Origin: Bacteroidales bacterium UBA1309
GTDB taxonomy: Bacteria; Bacteroidota; Bacteroidia; Bacteroidales; Dysgonomonadaceae
DNA: 19,890 nucleotides
Direction of reading: 5' to 3'
NCBI GenBank assembly: GCA_002307185.1
Contig: DBTT01000024.1
Location: forward strand, 9,759 to 29,648
A program made the translations under genes and the position numbers. Positions within the stretch are counted from its first letter, which is position 1. Every line of letters starts with the position of its first letter. Of the stretch, positions 8,513-14,603 are shown piece after piece. Under the pieces are notes generated by a model. The model was not told the origin of the DNA and did not search any database. It worked only from the letters and a program-made list of their open reading frames with translations.

Positions 8513-10015
8513 TTATTTAAAATTCAACCTGTTGCGTATCGTCCAAGCATCTTCGTCGTTATCCACCAAGGATGGTGTTTGATGCTGTTCCGCATAATGA
8601 TGGGCAGCAAAGAAGGCGGCGAGGAGCTCTTCTTTTTCTTCCCTGTAAACGAGCGAGTCCATGTCTTTTTCGATAAACGAAGTGTCAAAGTCGCCCAAGC
8701 GGAAAACTTCATTCCTTAGTACGGCCTTGTCGAATGGAATGGTTGTCTTCACCCCTTTAATTTGGAATTCCGACAAGGCCTTCAACGTTTTCTCAATCAC
8801 TTCCTCGCGCGTGTCAGCATGTACTATCAATTTCGAAATCATGGAGTCGAAGTGAGGTGTTACTTCGGATCCGGCCACAACGCCCGAATCGATCCGTATC
8901 CCATTCCCTTTCGGTATCCGCAAGGCTTTCACGACACCCAGGCAAGGAGAAAATCCCGATTGTGGATCTTCTGCATTGATGCGGCATTCAATGGCCCAAC
9001 CTTTTAGCTTGATGTCGCTTTGTTTCAACGAGAGTTTTTCTCCACGTGCCACACGAATCTGCAGTTCAATCAAGTCGAGACCAGTGATCATTTCCGTCAC
9101 CGGATGCTCCACCTGCACGCGGGTATTCATTTCCATGAAATAGAAATTCTTTTGCTTGTCGAGCAAGAATTCCACCGTCCCCAAGCTCATGTAACCGGCC
9201 TCCTTGGCCAACGCTACGGCAGCTCCTGTGATCTTCTTGCGGAGTTCTTCGTCCAATGCGGGAGAAGGCGCTTCTTCAAGCAATTTTTGGTGTTTTCTTT
9301 GGATGGAACATTCGCGTTCGCCGAGATGGATCACGTTTCCGAAATTGTCGCCGACGATTTGGATTTCGATGTGATGCGGATTTTCCAAATATTTTTCAAT
9401 AAACACAGATGGATTGTTAAAGGCTAAGGTGGCTTCGGATACAGCCGATAAATACATCTGTTTCAGATCGGATTCTTTGCGGACAATGCGCATTCCTCGG
9501 CCTCCGCCTCCTGCACTGGCTTTGATGATGATAGGATACCCGATTTGGGAAGCGATCACGGTAGCATCATCAAGCGTGACAACACTTCCTTTGCTGCTTC
9601 CTAGCATAGGGACACCCGCTTTTCCGGCTATCTGTTTGGCCACCACTTTGTCTCCCATGTTTTGAATGATGCGTGGGGATGGGCCTATAAATACAATTCC
9701 TTCCTCGGTGCAACGTATAGCAAAGTCTGCGTTTTCCGACAAATAGCCGTAGCCTGGATGGATGGCATCCACTTGATTTCGCTTGGCAAGGAGTACCAAG
9801 CTCTCGATGTCGAGAAATTCGGGGACCTGATTCTTTTCTCTTTCGGGGAAATCGAGTATCACATCCATCTGCCCCAGATAATGAGCATTCGGCTCTTTCT
9901 GGGTGCGTATGCCAACGGCTTGGATTCCCATCTTTTGTGCCGTGCGGGCAATGCGGATGGCAATTTCGCCCCGGTTGGCAATTAGTATCGAATTAATTTT
10001 ATCTTTCGTTTTCAT
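8513..10015 (-). CDS. Biotin carboxylase subunit of an acyl-CoA carboxylase (AccC/PccA-like)
   Basis: This enzyme uses ATP and bicarbonate to carboxylate the biotin on the neighbouring carrier protein. The 500 residues are the size of a stand-alone biotin carboxylase. The N-terminal domain contains IANRGEIAIRI (12-22) and HPGYGYLSEN (86-95). The ATP-grasp domain has the glycine-rich loop KASAGGGGRGMR (165-176) and EMNTRVQVEHPVTE (295-308) with metal-binding and catalytic residues. A C-terminal carboxylase domain follows. The presence of an ATP-dependent biotin carboxylase favours a carboxylase over a sodium-pumping decarboxylase. It starts 14 nt after the carboxyltransferase stop. Confidence 0.95.
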   Translation of the reverse strand: MKTKDKINSILIANRGEIAIRIARTAQKMGIQAVGIRTQKEPNAHYLGQMDVILDFPEREKNQVPEFLDIESLVLLAKRNQVDAIHPGYGYLSENADFAIRCTEEGIVFIGPSPRIIQNMGDKVVAKQIAGKAGVPMLGSSKGSVVTLDDATVIASQIGYPIIIKASAGGGGRGMRIVRKESDLKQMYLSAVSEATLAFNNPSVFIEKYLENPHHIEIQIVGDNFGNVIHLGERECSIQRKHQKLLEEAPSPALDEELRKKITGAAVALAKEAGYMSLGTVEFLLDKQKNFYFMEMNTRVQVEHPVTEMITGLDLIELQIRVARGEKLSLKQSDIKLKGWAIECRINAEDPQSGFSPCLGVVKALRIPKGNGIRIDSGVVAGSEVTPHFDSMISKLIVHADTREEVIEKTLKALSEFQIKGVKTTIPFDKAVLRNEVFRLGDFDTSFIEKDMDSLVYREEKEELLAAFFAAHHYAEQHQTPSLVDNDEDAWTIRNRLNFK

Positions 10016-10029
10016 TGTTTATTTTCGAT

Positions 10030-11571
10030 TTAGAGAGGTACATTTCCCTGTTTTCTATCAATCCGAAGCACTGTTTTCCGGCGCAGGGCATCCAGACAAG
10101 TAATGATTTTGCTGCGGGTCAACGCCGGGTCAATCACCTCGTCGATAAATCCTTTCTCGTCCGCAATATAGGGGTTGGTCACTTCGTCGCGATACGTTTG
10201 GGTTAATTCCTTCTTCAAGGCAGCGGGATCTTCGGCCTCTGTCAATTCTTTACGGTAGAGGATGGCTATCGCTCCGTCGGGACCCATCACCGCAATTTCA
10301 GCTGTTGGCCATGCAAAACTGAAATCTCCGCCAATGCCCTTGCTGTTCATCACGATGTAGGCGCCGCCGTAGGCTTTTCGCAAGATGATGGTTATTTTGG
10401 GAACGGTTGCATTGGTGTAGGCATAAAGCAGCTTTGCTCCGTGGCGGATGATCCCGTCGTGTTCCTGGTCGGTTCCAGGCAAGAAGCCGGGTACATCTTC
10501 CAAGGTGATGATCGGGATATTGAACGAATTGCAGATGTTGATGAAGCGTGCGGCCTTCACGGAAGAATCAATGTCCAATGTTCCGGCCATCACTTTTGGC
10601 TGATTGGCGATAATTCCCACCGAATGGCCATCGATTCGGGCAAAAGCAGTGATGATGTTCATGGCGTGGTTTTCGCTCACTTCCAGAAACTTTCCATTAT
10701 CGACAATCAGTTCGATAATTTCTTTCACATTGTAAGGTTTGTCGGGATCTTCGGGGACAATGTACCGGAGCCGATCTTCCGTTTTTTCTTTCGACACATC
10801 TTTTTGATGCACGGGTGCCGTTTCGAGGTTGTTAGAAGGGAGGTACGAAAGAAGCTGCTTCACACCTAGTATCGTATTTTCATCGTCGTTATAGACGAAA
10901 TCCGCCACGCCCGATTTAGTCCCATGAACCGAAGCACCGCCCAGATCCTCAGTGGTTACGGTTTCGTTGAGTACCTCTTTCACCACATTGGGTCCGGTCA
11001 CAAACATGTAGCTGGTATCGGCAGTCATGAAGATGAAGTCGGTCAATGCCGGGGAATATACTGCACCACCTGCGGCGGGACCCATAATCACCGAGATTTG
11101 AGGAATCACCCCGGAGGATAAGACATTTCGTTTGAATATATCGGCATAGCCATTCAAGCTGCTGATGCCTTCTTGAATGCGTGCGCCGCCCGAATCGATC
11201 AGGCCGACAACGGGTGAGCCAGTTTTGAGTGCCAGATCTTGGATTTTCACAATTTTTGCAGCATGTTGAGAACCAAGAGATCCGCCTAACACATTGAAAT
11301 CTTGCGAAAAAGCATACACCAAGCGCCCATTTACCTTTCCAAATCCGGCAACCACACCGTCTCCAAAAGCTTTCACTGTTTTTCCAAACGAAGCGTTGGC
11401 TGGAGGCGTGTAAGCATCTGTTTCTTCAAATGTACCTTCGTCGAAGAGCAAAAGGATACGCTCGCGGGCGGTTAACTTACCCCTCTTGTGCTGTTTTTCG
11501 TAATATGCTTCATCATACTGCTTTTTCAGCAATTCTTGACGAGCAATAAATTGTTCATACGATTTTTTCAT
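10030..11571 (-). CDS. Acyl-CoA carboxylase carboxyltransferase subunit (PccB/MmdA-like)
   Basis: This is a 513-residue member of the propionyl-CoA carboxylase beta / methylmalonyl-CoA decarboxylase alpha family. It moves CO2 between biotin and an acyl-CoA, probably propionyl-CoA/methylmalonyl-CoA. Crotonase-fold signatures include DSGGARIQEG (126-135), the oxyanion loop GPAAGGAVYSPAL (164-176), and the second-half AYGGAYIVMNSKGIGGDF and WPTAEIAVMGPDGA segments. It is first in a three-gene operon whose leader carries a cobalamin riboswitch. Substrate choice (propionyl- versus acetyl-CoA) and direction cannot be read from sequence alone. No membrane decarboxylase beta subunit is encoded nearby. 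Confidence 0.9.
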   Translation of the reverse strand: MKKSYEQFIARQELLKKQYDEAYYEKQHKRGKLTARERILLLFDEGTFEETDAYTPPANASFGKTVKAFGDGVVAGFGKVNGRLVYAFSQDFNVLGGSLGSQHAAKIVKIQDLALKTGSPVVGLIDSGGARIQEGISSLNGYADIFKRNVLSSGVIPQISVIMGPAAGGAVYSPALTDFIFMTADTSYMFVTGPNVVKEVLNETVTTEDLGGASVHGTKSGVADFVYNDDENTILGVKQLLSYLPSNNLETAPVHQKDVSKEKTEDRLRYIVPEDPDKPYNVKEIIELIVDNGKFLEVSENHAMNIITAFARIDGHSVGIIANQPKVMAGTLDIDSSVKAARFINICNSFNIPIITLEDVPGFLPGTDQEHDGIIRHGAKLLYAYTNATVPKITIILRKAYGGAYIVMNSKGIGGDFSFAWPTAEIAVMGPDGAIAILYRKELTEAEDPAALKKELTQTYRDEVTNPYIADEKGFIDEVIDPALTRSKIITCLDALRRKTVLRIDRKQGNVPL

Positions 11572-11600
11572 TCATTTATGTATTTGTCTAAAATATAATT

Positions 11601-11673
11601 TTTTCAAATGCACGCATGTTGCTATTCCATTCCCAAAGATGGCACGCAACAACACATCAGCTTCATTTGAAAA
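11601..11673 (-). promoter_or_regulatory. Nested stem-loop in the carboxylase operon leader
   Basis: Three stems nest symmetrically: 11601-11610 with 11664-11673 (10 bp), 11617-11622 with 11646-11651 (6 bp), and 11627-11630 with 11639-11642 (4 bp). The structure lies between the riboswitch and the carboxyltransferase start. The 3' arm is followed by an AT-rich stretch but not a pure U-run. It could be part of the riboswitch output or an mRNA-stability element. Confidence 0.4.
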
Positions 11674-11714
11674 GCGATTGTCAGAAAAATGGAAATAACT
11701 TCTGGTGTTCTGTT

Positions 11715-11734
11715 GGCTCTAATTCCCGAAAGCC
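11715..11734 (-). promoter_or_regulatory. Post-aptamer hairpin of the carboxylase riboswitch
   Basis: In the transcript GGCTTT pairs with AGAGCC (one G-U pair) around a CGGGAATT loop, starting 20 nt after the aptamer. Its position and CGGGA loop match the corresponding hairpin of the nrdD riboswitch. Confidence 0.55.
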
Positions 11735-11753
11735 TCAAACTGTATTAAATTTT

Positions 11754-11932
11754 GGCAGGTCTTCTGACTTACTCAAGCTATGAAACTACCTTCCCAACTT
11801 TGTTTTAAGTAATTAAAGTCAGTGGCTCGGAGATCCGTCCATAGTTATTAGAGAGTTTACAGCAGCGGGACTGTTCAGGATTTTCACCTGATTCCCTTTT
11901 CAATGTGTCGCACGAAAATGCACACATCACCA
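11754..11932 (-). promoter_or_regulatory. Cobalamin riboswitch controlling the acyl-CoA carboxylase operon
   Basis: The minus strand contains AAAAGGGAATC, GGTGAAAATCC, CAGTCCCGCTGCTGTAA, GCCACTG (11820-11826), GGGAAGG, and the terminal box GTCAGAAGACCTGCC at 11754. It lacks the long insertion seen in the btuB and nrdD copies. The next gene in the direction of transcription is the carboxyltransferase gene, 182 nt away. Confidence 0.94.
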
Positions 11933-11941
11933 AAACTTGTG

Positions 11942-11949
11942 CAAAAATA
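11942..11949 (-). promoter_or_regulatory. Promoter -7 element for the carboxylase operon
   Basis: The minus strand reads TATTTTTG, matching TAnnTTTG, and would start transcription about 4-6 nt before the aptamer. It sits only 49 nt after the end of the CWC gene, in the AT-rich gap. Confidence 0.55.
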
Positions 11950-11998
11950 AATATTTTTTTTGAATTTATGCATCCCTGCAATTCTTAAACTGACTTTT

Positions 11999-12214
11999 TT
12001 ATCTTTTTACCGAATATTTTGGATTTATCCCAAACGAATGAAAACTATCGTTTGTCTCTTTTAGGCATTGGTGGCATAAGCAACCATCATAATTTTCTGA
12101 CAAATATTCTCTTACGCCCGAAAACAAATAAATGTGCGTGCAGTGGCATACTTCTGTGCGATCTTCGCGGCATACAAATGTGGATGAACAGCGAGAACAA
12201 ACTTTCTTTTTCAT
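11999..12214 (-). CDS. Small cysteine-rich CWC-family protein under a cobalamin riboswitch; function unknown
   Basis: This 71-residue protein has eight cysteines spaced C-x2-C-x5-C-x7-C-x-C-x19-C-x-C-x2-C (Cys6, 9, 15, 23, 25, 45, 47, 50). ENYDGCLCHQCL and the CHC pair fit the cysteine-rich CWC family, a small Bacteroidetes/proteobacterial group with no assigned function. The pattern suggests metal binding, with zinc the default guess and cobalt possible given the context. It has no signal peptide or membrane segment, so it should be cytoplasmic. Its leader contains a full cobalamin riboswitch ending 156 nt upstream, so it is very likely a member of the B12 regulon. The ATG at 12212-12214 is the only sensible start. 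The tail after residue 55 is not conserved-looking. Confidence 0.8.
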   Translation of the reverse strand: MKKKVCSRCSSTFVCREDRTEVCHCTHIYLFSGVREYLSENYDGCLCHQCLKETNDSFHSFGINPKYSVKR

Positions 12215-12333
12215 AACAACTTGTTTTATAATTAAATATTGAAAATTTTATTGCATTTCTCAATGCCTGGACGAGGGAGTTGTGGAAAATTTGTTCACTT
12301 TGAAAGAAAAGAAAGTGAATGTTTTTTCGACTC

Positions 12334-12353
12334 ATACCTTTATCGCGAAGCAT
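12334..12353 (-). promoter_or_regulatory. Post-aptamer hairpin of the CWC-gene riboswitch
   Basis: In the transcript ATGCTT pairs with AAGGTAT (with G-U pairs) around a CGCGATA loop, starting 17 nt after the aptamer. It is weaker than its three counterparts but is placed in the same way. Confidence 0.4.
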
Positions 12354-12369
12354 TGTCAATATTCCTCAA

Positions 12370-12537
12370 GGCAGGTCTCCTGGCTTACACCGGTTTCTAT
12401 TTTTCCTTCCCATTTCCAAAATGGAAACAGTAGATCGATTTTTTCGATAGAAACATTTGTGGCGTTTACAGTTGCGCGACAGCTCACGATTTTAACGTGA
12501 TTCCCTATTCTCCTCTTCAACAAAAAAGAGGCACCTT
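12370..12537 (-). promoter_or_regulatory. Compact cobalamin riboswitch controlling the CWC gene
   Basis: The minus strand shows AGGGAATC, the long-range G/A block, GCTGTCGCGCAACTGTAA, GCCAC (12459-12463) only four bases after CTGTAA, ATGGGAAGG, and the terminal box GCCAGGAGACCTGCC at 12370. It is clearly a cobalamin aptamer but of a different subtype from the other three: the segment between CTGTAA and GCCAC is reduced to almost nothing. No TAnnTTTG element lies at the expected site just upstream, so its promoter is unknown. Confidence 0.9.
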
Positions 12538-12711
12538 GATGGATTTGGATAAATTAAATGAAAGAGCTTAAAGGATGCTATTCCTCAGCGTGTATTGATC
12601 TTATAACAAAACAATCAAATTGAAAGTTTTCGGGCGGTTGATTTTTTAGAAATAACGAGAATAACTTATTGATTTAGAATCATTAATCGTTTTTGTTTTG
12701 GTACTTCAAGC

Positions 12712-12757
12712 AAAACGTTGCGCATCCTCGGCTCAAATGAAGAATGCGCAACGCTTT
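12712..12757 (-). terminator. Hairpin terminator after the OmpA-like gene
   Basis: CGTTGCGCAT (12716-12725) pairs perfectly with 12744-12753, with three further A-T pairs outside one mismatch. In the minus-strand sense it follows the OmpA-like stop by 37 nt and ends in a short TTTT. The stem is GC-rich; the U-tract is short. It may work in both directions. Confidence 0.65.
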
Positions 12758-12793
12758 GATATATATGAACATAAAAGTTTCTTGGGCTGATTT

Positions 12794-13681
12794 CTATTTA
12801 TTGTCGGTCGAATCAGGAGCCTTGTCTATAAGTTCCATGAACTGATCCAATTTTGGAGTGATGATGATCTGGGTTCTGCGGTTCCGCTGTTTGCCCAAAG
12901 CCGTTGAATTGTCGGCAAGAGGGTTGTATTCGCCACGGCCTGCAGCCGTCAACCGTTTGGGATCCACGCCGTAATCTTTTTGCAAAGCCTGCACGACAGA
13001 AGAAGCCCTTAGCGTGCTCAAATCCCAGTTGTTGCGTATATTCGGTCGGGAAATCGGATCGGTGTCGGTATTTCCTTCCACAAGAACCTCATAGTCCTTG
13101 TAATCCGTAATGATCTTTGCAATTTTGCTCAATGTTTCGCCAGCTCTGTCACTGATTTCGTAACTTCCCGATTTGTAAAGCATATTGTCCGCTAAAGAAA
13201 TATAAACTACGCCCTTCAAAACTTGGATGTCCACATCTTTCAACTCGTCACGCGACAGGGAGCGGGTGAGGTTCGTTGTCAATATCAAATTCAGAGAATC
13301 AGACTTGTTTTTCGTTTCCACCAGTTGCTTGATAAACCGGTTTGAGGCATTTATCTCATCCACCAATTTCGATATATTGACATTGCCTTGCGAATTTTGC
13401 TGAATGCTTTTGTCCAACGTGCCTTGCAAAGTAGCGTACGCATTCCTCAACTCCCCATTGTTTTTACGAGCCTCGGCCAAGCGGTCTTCCATACTTTTTA
13501 CATTAGCACGGCTTTCCGCCAATTGAATCTGCGAGGTTTGCAGGTTCTGCTTCAAATCGCCATTGTCCGCTTGCAGTTTATTGTAGTCTTCCTGCAAACC
13601 GACAAACTGCTTTTTGCTTACACATCCGGTCAACAAAATACAGCCAACGGCAAGGGATAAATAAAATTTTAAGCGTTTCAT
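12794..13681 (-). CDS. OmpA-family peptidoglycan-binding outer-membrane lipoprotein
   Basis: The 295-residue protein has a lipoprotein signal ending ILLTGC (Cys20). A long coiled-coil region rich in Gln, Glu, Lys and Asn follows (about 25-130), then an OmpA C-terminal domain (about 155-280). The OmpA domain has LADNMLYKSGSYEIS, VEGNTDTDPIS, NWDLSTLRASSVVQAL and GRGEYNPLADNSTALGKQRNRRTQI, with the arginine and aspartate positions expected to bind diaminopimelate of peptidoglycan. It should tether the outer membrane to the cell wall. It is a single gene with its own terminator. No riboswitch is seen upstream, so it is probably not part of the B12 regulon. A near-match TATACCTTG at about 13745-13753 could be its promoter. 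Confidence 0.92.
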   Translation of the reverse strand: MKRLKFYLSLAVGCILLTGCVSKKQFVGLQEDYNKLQADNGDLKQNLQTSQIQLAESRANVKSMEDRLAEARKNNGELRNAYATLQGTLDKSIQQNSQGNVNISKLVDEINASNRFIKQLVETKNKSDSLNLILTTNLTRSLSRDELKDVDIQVLKGVVYISLADNMLYKSGSYEISDRAGETLSKIAKIITDYKDYEVLVEGNTDTDPISRPNIRNNWDLSTLRASSVVQALQKDYGVDPKRLTAAGRGEYNPLADNSTALGKQRNRRTQIIITPKLDQFMELIDKAPDSTDNK

Positions 13682-13926
13682 AGTTGTTAATTTTAAATAT
13701 TACATTACTATTCTGAAATTTACGTCTTCTAAAACTTCTTGCAAGGTATATAAATTATTATCAATTCTGAAGCTTATTACCAATATCTAACAATCTATTA
13801 GATTCCTTAAACTGTTAAAACTACAAATAAAACATTACATCCTTCATATTCTAAAACAAGCATGAAGACTATTCGTTTTAACTAACCAAAAACGGAAAAC
13901 AAGAAATATTGACACTGGGAGCTTTA

Positions 13927-14029
13927 AGATCCAAGCCAAGACTTTGGGGATAATTGTGGACGGATACCGATCCCTCGGTTCGCAATTAGGCAACGACGTT
14001 TGATTTTTGATCTCTGGTCTTGGCTATCT
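13927..14029. ncRNA. Possible structured RNA: rod-like nested inverted repeat between nrdG and the OmpA-like gene
   Basis: Four stems nest: 13927-13930 with 14026-14029 (4 bp), 13934-13942 with 14017-14025 (9 bp), 13951-13958 with 13981-13988 (8 bp, one G-U), and 13966-13970 with 13975-13979 (5 bp, tetraloop). Between the 9-bp and 8-bp stems is an asymmetric internal loop of 8 and 28 nt. A run of six T follows a weak hairpin on the plus strand near 14037-14062. I do not recognise the family and cannot decide the strand. Confidence 0.35.
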
Positions 14030-14087
14030 GCCTCGGACTTCGTTTCGTGTCCTATGTTTTTTACTTATAGGATGTTTAATTTAAGCA

Positions 14088-14603
14088 TCACGCCAAACTC
14101 TCCACCGTCACGTCTTCATAGATCACCGCCCGGCCAACAGCACGAGAGGCTTGCACATCTATCAATCGTTGATTGCTGCTCCCCCTGAACAAGAGGTCTT
14201 CGTCTTTCAGGTTTTCTACAAAACGGCCATCCACCAATACATCTATAAGCGGTAGGATTTGCGACATGCGGGGCGATTGAAGCACCTGCTCAAAGGTGAA
14301 GCCGGTGTAGCACCAGATGTTTTTGTTTGTTTCGGCTTTGATGCTGCGGGCCAATTCTGTAAATCCTTCCACTTGAAAAAGCGGGTCGCCACCCGAAAAG
14401 GTGACATCGGCAAAGTCATCGGCCTTAATAACCTCAAGAAGTGCTGAAATCTCAAGAAACTTCCCTTTCTTTATGTCCCAAGTATGTGCATTGTGACAGC
14501 CAGGGCAGGCGTGTGCGCATCCGGCTGCATACACCGAGGTGCGAAAGCCGGGGCCATCCACCGTGGTGTAGTGCACAACGTTCAATATCGAAAGTTTATT
14601 CAT
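14088..14603 (-). CDS. nrdG: Anaerobic ribonucleotide reductase activating enzyme (radical SAM, NrdG)
   Basis: NrdG uses a [4Fe-4S] cluster and S-adenosylmethionine to make the glycyl radical on NrdD. The cluster motif CAHACPGC gives Cys29, Cys33 and Cys36 in the CxxxCxxC spacing. VDGPGFRTSVYAAGC in front and FSGGDPLFQ later are family segments. The start at ATG 14601-14603 gives 171 residues, a normal length, and overlaps the nrdD stop by 8 nt (ATGAATAA). An upstream in-frame extension would run inside nrdD and lacks family similarity. It is translated coupled to nrdD and shares its riboswitch-controlled promoter. Confidence 0.95.
   Translation of the reverse strand: MNKLSILNVVHYTTVDGPGFRTSVYAAGCAHACPGCHNAHTWDIKKGKFLEISALLEVIKADDFADVTFSGGDPLFQVEGFTELARSIKAETNKNIWCYTGFTFEQVLQSPRMSQILPLIDVLVDGRFVENLKDEDLLFRGSSNQRLIDVQASRAVGRAVIYEDVTVESLA

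Noticed and set aside
8513..11571. Sodium-pumping methylmalonyl-CoA decarboxylase
   Set aside because: The operon encodes an ATP-dependent biotin carboxylase and no membrane beta subunit, so a carboxylase is the simpler reading, though the direction in the cell is not proven.
12087..12359. 90-residue minus-strand open frame overlapping the CWC gene
   Set aside because: It is in another frame across the CWC gene and its leader; the CWC frame has the conserved cysteine pattern.
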